Below the pieces are notes generated by a model. That model had not been told where the DNA came from. It saw only the letters and a list, made by a program, of their open reading frames with translations, and searched no databases. A stretch of DNA of 64,000 bases from Sinonovacula constricta (taxonomy: Eukaryota; Mollusca; Bivalvia; Cardiida; Solecurtidae): NCBI GenBank assembly GCA_007844125.1, contig CM017558.1, positions 31,143,949-31,207,948 on the forward strand. Reading direction: 5' to 3'. Of the stretch, positions 39,666 through 53,234 are shown piece by piece. The position numbers and the translations under genes are program-made. Numbering within the stretch: the first letter of the stretch is position 1; each line of letters begins with the position of its first letter.

Positions 39666-41734
39666 TAAAAAAGTAATTAACAGAAACATGGTACTTTTAC
39701 TGAGCTTACGTTTAACACATCCTTATTTTTGTCCTTGTACTTCATTAAGTCGTAAAGTGCGTATGTGTACTAACTGTTTAAGGTTGTAACGTAGTTTTAT
39801 TGTCTTTCAATTTTGTCTTCCGAATGTTAATAAGGTCAAACTGTGTATTTATGCTGGGAATAAACCCCTTTTTCCACTCTTGTTGATCACTGAAACTGAC
39901 AGGTCTTACAGCGTAAATATATAAAATGCAATAGACATGGCGTATGGGATATGTCGGACATAGTGGTTACATTGTTTTCCTTTTGAAGCGATGACAGCAA
40001 CATCCCTTAGTGTAACCAAACAAACAAGATATTACATGTCACTTTCCAGATTCGTACTCGCACCGCCGTTGACAAATGTACAATCACATGTACAGTTAGC
40101 ACCTTTTGTGCGTATGTTTATTTTAATTTGTAACGTAGATGCTCCAAATTGATACATGAAAGAGTCGCCTTTCTACGTCCATTCTTACCTGTATCAGTCT
40201 AGATTCGACCATTCTCGACCAACATAACACTATGAAAAAATATCATTTATGGATATTGATTATAGGATAATCGAATGACTAAACGTATTTTAAATGAAAG
40301 CGTTTTATTACGCAATTGTAGAAAAAAATCATACTTGAGCTATATACGGCCAAACATCTTATAGTCTTGCCTAATCCGATACCAGAATTTTTACAATTTA
40401 TAATTTTATCGGCAGTCCTTTTGTCAAGAGTGACCAGACTGTGAGCTCTTCCTGGCGAAAAGAAGCATCATTGCGAGCAAATTGTATAGATATTGGTATC
40501 TGAACAGGCGTATTTTGGTGGAGAAAAGTTGTAAGAAAATTGTGAGTATTTTAAAGCAACGAGTCTACACGCTTTGTTGTTGAAAATCTAACATGTTCAA
40601 TTAAGTCAACATGTTTCTATATATATGCTGAAATACATTTTTGTTATATATTATATAAAACAGAAAACTAATAGTTCCAACAAGGAGCAAATTGTAGGTT
40701 ACCAACCCGTCACATTACACACACAAGTACATCATACATTAATATACCAAATAACATATGAGGGAACATTTTCGCGTTGCCTACATCTATTTCAAACAAT
40801 AAGGTATTCGATTCCGAAAGACGATCATTGGCATAATTCCAACATCATAAGTTCCTCTTCCTTACGGTCGATGTAGGAAGGGAGTATGAGCATTGGCCGA
40901 CCCCGTTGTCAAGTAAATATAGCTGAGTATATAGCAATGTCGCGTGTCCAAGACTCGCTTTCGCCATAAAGGTAGCACTATGTCCGCTTTAAGTGATAAT
41001 TCTTACGATTTAATGTAAATTTAAAATAATAATACTAGGTTAGTGTTGAAAAAGGAGCACAAATGTTATCACAAGCGGTTGAGACAAATAAATTGGCAGG
41101 CTTGCCAGGCAATATACCTTCCAAAAATACAGTATAATCTCTTGTATACATACAATAAGTGTGACGCTTGTCCCATAATGATCTGAACTGTGTTTACACG
41201 AATATTCAAGTCGCTGATATTAAGAGACCAAAAGGCTGTCGTTAATTATTTGTTTCAAGATGGACATGTAACGGTTATGAGTGAATGAATGAATAAATGA
41301 ATGAATGAATTGTAATTATATGTTCCCTCCAAAATAGGGATAATTCGAATAAAAGTTCGAACAAGTACCACAATGTTTAATATCATTGAAGAGCCAGATG
41401 TATATCAAATATATTCTACAATACAATGTTTTACCCCTTTCATCCATTATATAAGTCAGTCCGATTGGACGCATTTAAGTAAAATTCAATCGAAAAATAC
41501 AAATCAATTGATTTTGTTTCAATATAAGCGACGCCATTTTGGGCACTGTTTGTCTAACCTAGATACAGCGAGGATCCGTTGCTATGACAAGCGTGTCTAC
41601 ATACATTCTTTGTAATCAAGGGTCTATGTAAACAGAACTAGATCTAGTGTGAATGAATATTTTTCACTTTCTCCACTTTTGTTATGAAAAAATGGGTGTA
41701 GTCGTCGACGTGTAAGTACTCTGACTGCTTAGCC

Positions 41735-41900
41735 TCTCAATAAGTGGATTCGAGTGGATTAGTCTTTCAGCTGACCTGCGGAGGTTCGGGGCGTCGGTTA
41801 GTCTACCCAGATTTTTGTCTAGAGTCTCCTCTCTCCACTAAAATAGCTATACGTCGTTGAAATGATCATAAGTGGTCACTGCGATGCATTTAAAAAAGAG
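41735..41900 (+). repeat. Dispersed repeat, copy 1
   Basis: Shares ctttcagctgacctg, ctacccagattt and tctccactaaaatagct with the copies at 42455 and 44512. The family is not identified. Confidence 0.55.
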
Positions 41901-42454
41901 AGGGAGGTTTAAACGGTATTGCTAAACTGTCATTTTTTTTTATAAATATCTAATAATTTAATCCCGCCTCCCTATCAAATATGTTGGAATACATTCTTAC
42001 TTGTTGTAGTTAAAGTTCAAGTTATTCACCATAACAAGGCGATGTTTATTAGTTTCTGTTGTTTTCTATGCCGCAATCTGTTGTAAGACTTATCAAGGAA
42101 GACTTCCTTATATAAATTATTTAGTTACAAAGTTTAAAATATATTAGTCACGTAATGATTTAACATGTAGTTTCAAAAGAGGAAAATTAACTTTGAACAT
42201 ACATGCAAGTGAATATCATCAATCTTAAGTTATCTTAAAATTAAAATTTAAATATAATATTTTTACACGAAACAATGACTTAACAACGTTCAGTTTAGAT
42301 GGCTTTCATTTAAAGGGGTTAAATACACTGCTCTAATAGATAGCATTTTATTTGCAGAGTGTTATAGCGCTGAAGAACATATACTAAAATTCCCAAACAG
42401 CTATGCATATATGACACCCAAAAGAAACTGAACAATATAGAATTCATATGGGGA

Positions 42455-42545
42455 GGCTTTCCAGCTAACCTGTGGTTCTACTCAGACACTTTTCTGGGGT
42501 CTTCCTCCACGAATGATTAGTTAGGCATCGCAAATGTGACCTTAG
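42455..42545 (+). repeat. Dispersed repeat, copy 2
   Basis: ggctttccagctaacctgtg then ctactcagacacttttctgg and ggtcttcctcca. A shorter, diverged copy of 41735-41900. Confidence 0.5.
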
Positions 42546-43401
42546 TCGTGTCTGTGCGAGGTATCAAAAAGAAAATCAAAACAACACAGCAATGAATGCT
42601 TATCCCAAACAAGAAGTTATGTAGGACAAAAATTGGTAGATTATCGACCAATACACTTATTGACTTTGTTCACTACTGGGGAATTCTGGTGAACAAGTTG
42701 ATACTATTTTCATGACTTTTATGAAATAGTGCATTCAGGTAAGACATTTTAAAATGATAAGTTCACAATCGTATGAGGAATACTAAATTAGACTTAATCA
42801 AAATTCTGAGAAAGTATATAACACACAACCGGCATTTCATTTGTGTTTAAGTAAATACATCAAGCCACTCAATGCAATGTTTTGACTGACGGATGCACAT
42901 TTCTAATATTAACGCATAGACAATTCAAAAAGGTACATGATTGTTAAAACAAGGAAAATATTTCCATAGCTTTGAGACTACAATCCTTTGAACGACAATA
43001 TATTTAAAATGTAATCTAGCGATCAGATGTGTTTTTATTTCATAGTTTATCGTGATAGTAAAGGCTATTTGTAAATTGAAACGAGCATCACAGTCAGTAT
43101 ATTACGTCGTTTAATACATCAAAATTGTATATTAGTTAGCACAATTTCATGACGAGGATATAATAAAAATATGCGACGATCTTTGATTTGAAAGGTTCAA
43201 GTGTTCAAATAAACCGACGCACATGATAGTCTCTCTCAGATCTAGTATGCGACTTGTATACGGATCTGTATCAAACAATAAAGTATTTTGGTAAATAACA
43301 ATGCATCAATTAATAAATGAGAGGAGAAAACCAGATAGGGTATAGAGTAATATATATTGGAGGGACAGACATAGACAGCTACAGAGAGAAACACGGATAA
43401 A

Positions 43402-43414
43402 AAGACAGTCAGTC

Positions 43415-43451
<37 letters not shown>

Positions 43452-43470
43452 GGTAGACAGACAGAGACAG
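43402..43470. repeat. (CAGA)n microsatellite
   Basis: Seventeen or so tetranucleotide units, lightly interrupted. The reading frame with SVCLSVCLSV across it is an artefact. Confidence 0.95.
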
Positions 43471-43841
43471 AGAGAGGCAGAACATAATCATTCCTTCGCC
43501 GAGATCTTTGTACCGCATAAACTGTAAAACTGAACGATTATAGTTGCTATTTGTGTTTTATAATCTATCTATCTATAGCTGGTTTATTTAAGGGTCAGCA
43601 CATACATTCGTATTTTATCGTGACCCCGTCATACTGCCCTAGTATGACTTAAAGATGGTTTTACCAATGTGCCTAAAGGTGGGCTCCTATCAGGTATCCA
43701 ATTTCGGTTACCTACTTATATAGCTAATAAGCTTAGAAAGGTTGGGTGTTTTCGTAGTTTTGTCCTATTCTAAGGTGAGTGATTGAGTTTGTGAATTTCA
43801 CTGCCTAACTTATTGCCCTAATCTCACCTTATGGTTATATG

Positions 43842-44039
43842 GCACAGGACCCTTTTTCACCCCTAATGTGGGGTGTCCATTTCTGTTGGCTTTTGTTATT
43901 ATAAGGATTGGTTGCTAGGTTGACATCTTCCAACTTTTGAAACGAAATTATCATTGGAAGGGGTCTTCCTATATCCATTTCCTTTTTTTGTCATTGACTA
44001 TGGGTGGGGTAAAGTTTTAATTGATTAAGGGTCCTGTGC
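43842..44039. mobile_element. MITE-like inverted-repeat element
   Basis: gcacaggaccctt at 43842-43854 is repeated inverted at 44027-44039, and imperfect inverted similarity continues inward (cacccc against ggggt). About 198 bases, no coding capacity. No convincing target duplication. Confidence 0.45.
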
Positions 44040-44511
44040 TTGGTGTTTTATAAGGTACAAATTGTCATGATTACTGCAGTTTACAAACTAAGATAGGTAC
44101 ACGTATGTATGAGCCTATGAATACAAAGATGCTATATTTAACAACATTGCGGATGTTACAGAACTGATTCTTGTATGATAAGCATGTTTTATGTGGCATT
44201 TTGGCTGGAAAACTGGTATTTATATGGCCTAATTTACATTTGTTAACTTGTTTCCACTAGCAATATAAATTCAAGAAAATCCTCACAAATTTGCATACTA
44301 AGGAAAAGTTACACATCTTCTATTTAAAGAATTGCTTGACATAGATCAATAAGTGCAGTCATGAAACATAAAAGTAGTATGAATTAGATGAATTCGAGCA
44401 ACAATTTCATTAATCTAGTTCACGTAAAGTGCATTGATGCATAGTATACTTTTGCTTTGTTCATTTTTGTTTTTGGAAATACATGGTAGCGATCAATTAT
44501 GATCAACATAG

Positions 44512-44590
44512 CAACGTCCGGCTTTTTGGTAGAGGAAGACCCCAGATACATGTCTGGGTAGAACCATCGACGCACAGCAAGTCCGATGGA
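44512..44590 (-). repeat. Dispersed repeat, copy 3
   Basis: On the minus strand it reads ttctacccagacatgtatct then ggggtcttcctct, as in the copies at 41735 and 42455. Confidence 0.5.
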
Positions 44591-44919
44591 AGACCTTTCC
44601 ACATTAAGCCCTTAGTATACTTTATCATACATTATTGAATTATTCTGAAATTTTCCCATAAAAATACTTCCGAGCGTATATTTGCATCGACATTTCGTTG
44701 AATTTACAAGTATATAATACAACGTTAAGAAATACATAAGAAGGCTTGCATTTCTGCCAAAAATCATTTGAAATAAGACACTATTTACAAAAAATGGAAA
44801 TGTTTACCAGGTACAGAAATAAACCAAAACTCAATATATTTAAGTGAAACAACAACAATATTTCTAAACTAACATGATTTGAAACAATCAGCCTTCAGCA
44901 AAATGTCGTACAAACTTAC

Positions 44920-44974
44920 CATACACATGGACATATCCCAGGAAAAAGACGTAAATCCCAAAGCTGCACCTCAT
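44920..44974 (-). CDS. Signal-peptide first exon, nearer copy
   Basis: ATG at 44974 gives MRCSFGIYVFFLGYVHVYG, a hydrophobic leader, then the donor TATG/GTAAGT in phase 1. An in-frame ATG at 44989 would add MPKYA. The start at 44974 is preferred because it aligns with the paralogous exon at 49569. The phase fits EGF-S at 37300. About 5 kb of repeats lie between this exon and the paralogue. Confidence 0.62.
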
Positions 44975-46519
44975 CGCATATTTGGGCATGACAATTGCCC
45001 GTCCGAGCTCGAATTAAACTGTATTCATGAGTAAAAAAACAACATGAAATATTGAACTTAAATTCATCTTGCTATGCGACTTTACATATACTGTTCATGT
45101 ACCTACAATAACAAGGAAAGTTATGACTGAATGTTACCAAGAGTCTTTCTTAAAGTGTAAGAGGTACTCAAACTAGAAACCATTATATATATTATAAGCG
45201 TGATGCAGAGAGTACCTACTGAAGATTTAATTCTTTATTTCTATATACCTTTAAATTAATAACTGTCGGTGTTTGGGTTTTTTTTCTTTCCTTTTTAATG
45301 TTGTGTTTTGATACTATGGTTTCGGGATATTAAGGTATGTAAAGAGACCAAAACTGCGATGAGTATTCAAAAGAAAATAATACATATTTTGTTAGAAGGA
45401 CTACATGACTATGGATGTGACACTGATGAAAGTGCTGTCCAATTAGTGCAGTTTGAAAATCAGATGAAAAATATTAACCAGGAATGAAAAGAACAATTAC
45501 AATTAAAGAACAAATAAAAAAAAACACACCTTGTCGATATCACCTACATGCCTTATACACAAGGCAAGAATATATATTGTACACATAGCAACATTCCAAA
45601 ACCATTTTAATTTTGTTCATTAAAGTTTTGACCATTCACACCTAACTTAAAACTTTGTGAAAATGTTCATTTAAGGCCAGTGATGATAGAATAGTCCAAT
45701 TGTAAGCATGCGTGTAAAATAAAACCGGCTTTGTACCAAATTTAAGAAAAGATTACTCTTTTTACTCTTTAGCAAATTAAGGTCAAACATTTGTATTCTT
45801 TATATTTTGCCTAAACTGATATCTATATTTTATATATCTCTTACCGGTGAAGCAGCATGTCTTTTCGAGCAGATTTTATACCAAATGGCATCTGATTGGG
45901 CGATATAGTTGGACAAAACACAAAAAAAGTAAATATCGTTTCTCTTTTGCACTAAGAATATTTGCTTGGTCATTTTGCACGTTCGCTTTCGGTAATGCCG
46001 AGGTTAAAAGAAATAGTTTCAAATTGATATTCAATGTACTCAGCGCACGGGCACAATTATGGTCGAAGTGGACGAGTTTTCCTACTTTTGTTGTAGCAAT
46101 GCCTTGAAAAAATATGTCAGTGTAACGTTCAATTCATCGCTGGTTGGCTGCAAACTCTATGAAAGGCTTTTCTCGGGCTCGTCATAAAAACGACAATTGT
46201 CTTGAAAAAAAGAAATATCCTAAAATGAATTCTATCAAAATAAGAGTATATACACAATCAAAAAAATCTCCAATTAAACGTTGAACCTCATCTTCCCCGT
46301 GTTCACAGCCCGTTCATTGTCCACTTATTTTGTTCAAATCACTTGTATTAAGAAGATCAGACATACACTTAGTGCGTGCTATTTTCAGTGTTCTTTCTGT
46401 TGGTTCTCTTCCTTGTTAGTGCGGATTTGCATACGGTCGAGCCCATGTCTACGCCATTGGCCATGAAACTGGTACTGCTGTACAAGGAAGACGGTCGGAT
46501 TGCTGATAAATGTATATCT

Positions 46520-47310
46520 ATAACATACTTATTATCCGCTATGTGTAAATCTAACGCAGTAGTCTAAAACATGTCAAGGTTATTACTTGTATACTATGCA
46601 AATTTTAAACAACCGCTATGCATAAACCTAGTACTATAGGCTTAAACCATGACTATGGTATAACTGGTATAACTGGTATATTTTTTCATCAGCTAACGGA
46701 ACAGTCTATACACATGTCTAGGTTGTAACTGGCATGACAGTCAAAGTTTACTATTCACTCAGTGTAGACACAACGTAACTGCCTAAACTAATGTCTATGT
46801 TATAACTGATACAACAGGTAATGTTGTATACTCAGCTAAGTCTGCTCTAATGGAACAGACTAAGACCCTGTTTAGGTTATAACTGTTATATCATCTACAA
46901 TGTTATCATCAGCTGATTGTAAACCTAATGCACCAGGCTAAAACAATGTCTACAATATAAAGTTTTATCTTCCCCTAAGACTTACCCTAATACCAACAGC
47001 TAAAACTAAGTCTGTTATATAAATTATATAAATTTTATAACAGGCAATATTTTGTCATTAAGTAAGTGTAGCCATAATTCAAAAGCCTAAAACTATGTCT
47101 GTTGTAAAATAGGTATAACGAGCAAATCATCAGCTATGTGTAAACGTAATACAACTGGCTATGGTCTTGTCTACAATATAACATGTAACAAGCAACGTTT
47201 TATTATCAGCTCCGTGTAACGCTAACGCATCGGCCTAAACCATGTCTGTGTATACTGGTATAACATGCATTGTTTTATCATTAACTTAGTGTATATTTAA
47301 TATCTAGGTT
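46520..47310. repeat. Degenerate minisatellite, about 75 bases x 10
   Basis: A unit of roughly 75 bases (cagctatgtgtaaacctaat, gcaacaggctaaaaccatgt, ctatgttataactggtataa) recurs near 46541, 46614, 46693, 46758, 46832, 46910, 46980, 47063, 47132 and 47208. It is strongly diverged. Confidence 0.85.
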
Positions 47311-48424
47311 GTAATTGGTATAATTGTACGCTGCATGTTTTAGTCATGGATCTACAAGCTTTGCATTTGAATACCTAAATATACGTTCTATATCTGTATG
47401 TGATTTATAGTATCTATTATAACTTACCATGATCCTGGCATATTTGCATAAATACATTTTTGCAATATATATGAAGATTTGGGATTATATTTAGCACTTG
47501 TATGTTATTTGTACCCGTAACACATACACATTTTTTATTCACTATACAGCACTTTTTCTGATTTCTATTACGTCAGACCAGCTTAACGTTGCTGTGTACT
47601 ACATGTAAAGGTGTATGGAATAATAATAAATAATGCAACCTAAGATGTAATTTAAAACGCATTATTGATAAAGCGCTATCTTATCTTATAAATTTCTAAC
47701 GCTTACAAAAGTTGTTGCGTGAAATAATCGTTTTGAAATGTAAAATTGTCATCGCAGCATGGCATAACAAGACATTTGTCACTTGAGTTCTCTTGTTTTC
47801 TATTAAATACACCCATGTTTTCTTACATTACACATGTTTATTACAGGTTTTTGATTGATGACGTCGTCGACGTAACCACAATGCAAAATCTAATATTATT
47901 GTTAAAATACCGTAAAGTATTATATATTGACGACTAAAATCATTTGATTAAAAGAATCTGACGCTCGTAGTTAGTCAATATATAGCACATATACATTTTT
48001 TAAATTGTTTTATTTTCATAGTAAAACTTACGGAGAACGTGTGTTATTACTCTCTTATTCAACGAATTGCATTCCTTGCAAAAAAATACGCCAGAAAACA
48101 CTATGGATTTTTAACAGGTAAATGAACTTCCCTTTGTACACCAAAATAGTTCTATTCTCTTTTAACATCACACGTGACAATTTTGTGTAACATATAACAT
48201 TTAAACATTAACACACTAACACCTGGATAAGCACTTTAACGGCTGCATTCGCAAGGAACAGATTGTAACCATGGTTATTAAGGTACTCACATGTCGCTGG
48301 ATCTTTGTACATGTAATTATGAATAAAAAAAAATAACTTATAAAATATATTAATAAAAAGGATCAGTAGTGTTTATATAACACCTCTAACTATTTATGCA
48401 ATATTTAATCATGAAATAATTATA

Positions 48425-49377
48425 CAGTTGAACTGCGGTTATTCGAAGTCGTCGGGACCGCCGATTTACTTTACTTCGACAGATGCATAGATCGGAATAA
48501 TTCAAATTGCCGTCACCTTAAGATGACGACTAGGATTCCGTCATTTTGATTTTCCGCAGTAATGTGAAAGAAGCAGTGTATATGCCATAATATTGTTCAC
48601 AGTGAAAGATAAGAAAAGTTACTTGGTGGAAAAACAAATCGAATAAGCACCATAGTTTTTATTGTACTCTTTTTCAAAATGAAAACAAATCAAACTCTTC
48701 ATGCATGCATGTATAAAGTATGTCGAATAGACGTGATTTCATCATTGTCAAGAAACTGCATCATAAATGCATATTGGTGGCAAAGACATATTATTAAATC
48801 ACGTAGTATTAAAGTGTAGCTGATCTGGGTAGCCCCTTCATGCTGGATTGTACATCTAAGATTTCACCCGCTATGTTTGAAATTTCTCAATTAAGTTGAC
48901 GGGGATATCGGTCAGCATTTATACTTACCCACCCTGACAGTAGCGCTGTGAGGCAAAGGTAATAAAAGTCAACCTTTGAGTCTACTGTCATCTTGCTTAA
49001 ATGATGGTACATTGTAACTAGTTGTCAAACTTATCAACACGTCATATCCAAATAACAACTTCAACCAACCAATTAAAGAAGCCAAACACCGATGTTACAG
49101 GTGTAAGCTCCCTTTTAAGTTTGACAAGTGACCATACACAATGGCCGACCTTTGTTGGTATGTATATGATGCGAGCGAGCTTTGGAAAAAATGTGTGAAG
49201 AAGCATTAAAGCTGAATGTTGGGGACCAAAATTGACTTCGAATAATGCAGAAACTTTTATTAATGCAAAATCATAATCTACATTAAATTATGTAAAGAAC
49301 AAATCGGGACCAGCAAACAACTGCGTATAATGCCTAGGCTTCGAAAAACCCGAGTTTGAATAACCGAGGTACGACTT
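48425..49377. mobile_element. Non-autonomous pogo/Tigger-like DNA element
   Basis: Starts cagttgaactgcggttattc and ends with the diverged inverse (gaataaccgaggtacgactt), each next to TA, the target of Tc1/mariner/pogo elements. About 953 bases without a transposase frame. The pogo/Tigger name rests on resemblance of the terminal sequence, from memory. Confidence 0.6.
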
Positions 49378-49514
49378 TATTCATTCAGATGAAATTTGTA
49401 AAGAAAACACTTCATGAAAACTTCGAATTTCGAACCAGGGAGAGCCAAAAAAGTATGCAAATACAGATGCATGTAAATATCACATAGCACCGTAAAAATA
49501 TCGTACAAACGTAC

Positions 49515-49569
49515 CATATACATGAACATAATCCAGAAGAAAGAAGTAAATCACAAATATGTTCCTCAT
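49515..49569 (-). CDS. Signal-peptide first exon, farther copy
   Basis: ATG at 49569 gives MRNIFVIYFFLLDYVHVYG and the donor TATG/GTACGT, phase 1, the same length (55 bases) as 44920-44974. Only VHVYG and scattered residues are identical, so this is an older duplicate. No ectodomain exon lies between the two signal exons, so it is either an alternative first exon or a relic. Confidence 0.58.
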
Positions 49570-49599
49570 TTTAGACTCAAACGTTAAACATGAGCACAA

Positions 49600-52500
49600 T
49601 AACATTCAAAACTTTACTCGAATGCAGCTTGTTTTCACGAACAAAATGCATAAAGCTACAAAACAAGGATGGACATAACTGATTGTTAGCCATTGTCTTT
49701 CTTAAAGTGATAGAGACAATTCAAGTCGGAAAATTATGTTATGAATCAGCGACAACATGTGATTTATTACATTATTTTATAGCTTTTGTTTTTCCTTTTA
49801 ATGGTGTTGTGTTTTGATAATATGATTCAAGTATTTAAATATATTTTTTTTTTATATTTACAAAAGTAAAAGTATTTGCAGTATTAAGACTGTGCCCTAC
49901 TTGGGTGAAAAACTTTGAAATGAAGGAAACAAATACAGCGATAGAAAATAAAGTGACTTAACTCTACTTCGAAATGTGTCTACACTGGTACACGTTGCTA
50001 ATTTTCTTGTCTAAATGGCACACACACTGGGATATATTGTGGGATGGGATTGGGGATTAGCCGGCTTTTTTGCCGATACTGTGCAGCGACATTTCTTTCA
50101 TTATAGCACAGGGGCACTTATGATATATAATTTCTTTGTATTTCTCAGTCACAAACAAAACAAAAATTGGCATTATAGTAACAAAGCAATGTAAAAAGTG
50201 TAGATTTTCACCCATGTGTGGTTCTGTTTGTCTGAGGCAAAACTTCGAAAGTCCCTTTAACATGGCACTATTTAGGTGCAACATGCAGGCAGCATGTACT
50301 TTTATTTAGAAAAAGTACATTTGTTATGGTAGTTTTATAAACCAAAAGCCCTGTAGGCATATGGTTTCATCACAGAACATGTCATGACAAAGACTTTGAA
50401 AATGTGCTACTTCATCTCTATTATTGTTACCAAAGCTCTTATTGTATGGGTAGTGTACATATATGATGGCGTGGTAGCATGGAGATGGGGTGGAGGCAGT
50501 TAAAGCGGATTAAGATGACTGCAACTAGACATAGAACATGTTTTCTTTATATTACCAACGTTCTATGTTTTGTATAGGTTTATATCTAGATTGTTTGACA
50601 TTTATTCCATAACATCCTAAACATTAATTTGATTTTCAGATTCATGTAAGATAATAAATAGTATCTTTATGTGTAAGATGGGATTATAAAATTGAATATG
50701 TTTTTTTAATATTCTGAAGATCAGGGTGGTGTATTTTAGGCTTAATTTAATTGCTGTTTTTCATATTAGTATCATAATTTAGGTTGTGCTACCTTTCCTC
50801 TCTCCATTAAGCCTTCAGCAGTCACCAGTGTAGAATTTAGATAAAATTTGCTGCTTGTTTATGTTGATATATAACCCACCGCCATCGTACTAGAAACTTC
50901 TGTGCCTTTGGTGGCTGCAAAAAAATATTTACGTAAGTTCATTAAGTTGACGACGAAAGAGTAATAATGAGATCCGTTGTTCTTATATAGGCTTGATGCA
51001 AAATACAATACAATATGTGTATTCGCTGGGAGACAACAACTTCCATAAATGAAGTTGTTTTGTTATCAAAGTTGTTTTGTTTGTTTTTTGTCAAATGTAA
51101 AGGCACATTAAAAAACACATATGTTCTTATTTTCAATTTTATGCAACTATTCTCAATGGAATACAAACTCATGCCTTGAGGGTAAAAGTATAGTGAAATG
51201 TTCCGGAATAAGGAAGATGTGTCTATATTGGCTACATTGGCAGCTGTAAAAACAACTTTACTAAAAAACTCGTGACAGATTTAGACTATACTTTTGTCAT
51301 AAACTTGTTTTATTATTTTTTGTAAATGTATCCATTTAAGTACAAAACACGCCAATATAGTCTCAAGATCAATATTTGACGTTATAAGGCAGATATACTG
51401 TTTAATGTTTGGTAGTTGGCAAGATAGAATGACTATTAACAAACACTTGAAATTCCATTTTGGTTGCAAAACACCAGTGGTTCTACAAGGAATTTTGTCA
51501 TGGGTCTTACTGCACCACTGTAGTTGGACATAAGTATTTTGAGTATATTTATCTTGCTGTTACGCCTTTCATAATTAGGAAAAAAACAGTTGAGCTGTGA
51601 AGATGCTTTTAGTGACATATTTTTGTTGAAAGGCTATGTAGCTGCGGTAAAGGCTTGATATTACTTGCTGATTGATAAAGAAAATTCACCGTTACCTTTC
51701 CTGATTGGTCATTGAGCATTGCATTCTCCGGCACTAATTCATCTCACACATAGGATAGCCATCTATTGCGTTCATGTTCTCGTTGTCTCATAACCCATAT
51801 GAAAATTATGTTACAGTTCTATACATATTATGGGAATTACACTATTCATGCTGATTTATTGAATGATTTGTATATTTGTGATCCTCCTCATGATTCGAAT
51901 TACATAAGTCGCAAATGATAGCTGATCGCTTTACAAACTAAGTTAAAAAGTCTCTATGAATTAACTTACCTTGAAACTGCTACACTCCTACTGAACTGGT
52001 GCACAATATAACAGGCACAGAAGTGGCACAGAAGTGGCGCCATCAAGGCAATTCATACGACAGACCTATCCAATATTAGCTTAAGAATATATGACATTTC
52101 TATGAGCAATAGGAGATCTGTTAACAAACTATTAATGAATCTGCTTCAGAAACACTATCATAAAAGCTATTACTTTGTTGGTTATAGATCGGATTTACTT
52201 TATAATTAATTTGCTTTGATAACAGAGGGACACCTCACAGTTGTAAACAACATTTATAAAGTGTCGATAATAGTAATAAGATAACCTGAAGTTTTAACAA
52301 CATATTGATAATAACTGTGTTTAAGGGTGAGCATTTGCATATTGCTCAACACGGTCTTTAATATTTGATAAATGATTTACGTCATCGAAGTGAACAGTCA
52401 TTGGCATGCAATGAATGCACGTTTTATAATTGTCCAACAACAAACTTTCGGAAAGTCGTAAAAAAACAAGTTATCAGATACTGAAAGAGCGAAAGTAAAT

Positions 52501-53234
52501 TTTTGCCCTACTGATTGTATTTTGATCCTTTCTAGCTGTGGCAGCTGCGTGAAACATCTTTTCTAGTTTCGTCCTAAGATTGAATCAAGTTGAGAAGTTT
52601 TTTTTCTGATATAGTTTTATCAAAACACAACTTTTTCTTGTGGCTATCTCTTTGATTCGGCCAAACAAGCTTTTTGATTTAAAATCCTCCATTGCCATGT
52701 TTATACATTCGCCATTCGCCATTGCGCTACCGATGAACTGCGCATGCGTTATGAATGGTCATGAGGCGAGAATATCGGAATTTTACGAGCATGTCGATTG
52801 TACACGATTATGGTTCGTACAATGTCGAAATACTTCCACCTCAAACAAATATCGTTCGCAATCGGCGTCTAAATAAGGCTATACTATGCGCAAAGTTGGA
52901 AAATTTGTAAATGGAGAGCTATATTTTTGTATGCAATAGGTTTTATCTACCTTTATTTAGGTGAGTTCGAGCTAACGGTAAATGTTAAAGTATTAAATAC
53001 AATTTTTGGTATTATTGTTTGATTTCCGCGTTGATTAACCGTTTTATTTAGTTCGCTCGATGATGACTTGGTTGTTAAACAAAACTTAAGCGTTTATTTT
53101 AAATCGTAAGACTGCAGTGTTAGTACATGTCCAAGCATTAAACAATCATTGTTACACGCATCGTTACATTTCTAGACATAAACACGTTAGAATAAAAGGT
53201 ATTAAAATCAGGAGATCAGTTGTAAGATCTTTCC
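49600..53234. other. Intergenic, nothing coding seen
   Basis: AT-rich. It holds the SINE fragment at 50041-50124. Around 52725-52800 there is a GC-richer patch with tgcgcatgc, an NRF-1-like palindrome, but no supported exon. Confidence 0.45.
50041..50124 (-). mobile_element. SINE fragment, second family
   Basis: Matches the 3' part of the element at 26481-26752 (gccgatactgtgcagcgaca, gcacaggggcacttatga), with the gggatt tail. The tRNA-like head is missing, so it is 5'-truncated. Confidence 0.75.

Larger units (their letters stand above)
38066..44919. other. First intron or 5' region, repeats only
   Basis: About 6.9 kb without a recognisable exon on either strand. It contains microsatellites, three copies of one dispersed repeat and a small inverted-repeat element, listed separately. 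Confidence 0.5.
30438..44974 (-). other. Gene model: F-type lectin/EGF receptor ectodomain
   Basis: Transcript order: signal exon (44974-44920), EGF-S (37300-37142), lectin 1 (35521-35336, 34956-34735), lectin 2 (34077-33889, 33548-33375), EGF-T (32483-32343), EGF-U (30566-30438), then possibly the EGF array from 15145 leftwards. Every junction is phase 1 and every split codon reads through, so any subset of exons can be joined without frame loss. By family knowledge this would be a secreted or membrane receptor binding glycans. No transmembrane or intracellular exon is seen before the window ends. The PTP tail of the gene upstream (59045-62880) suggests that these are receptor phosphatases in a tandem cluster; that link is inference. 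Confidence 0.65.
45000..49500. other. Intergenic or intronic, repeats only
   Basis: No exon is recognised on either strand. About 45100-45340 resembles 49690-49840, the same region upstream of the other signal exon. The plus-strand frames at 45847 and 46376 lack splice and start support. Confidence 0.45.

Noticed and set aside
43306..43518. LSVCLSVCLSV membrane-like protein
   Set aside because: Translation of the (CAGA)n tract.
46376..46567. Secreted protein on the plus strand with a hydrophobic start
   Set aside because: Begins at GTG, has no ATG or clear acceptor, and runs into the 75-base minisatellite.
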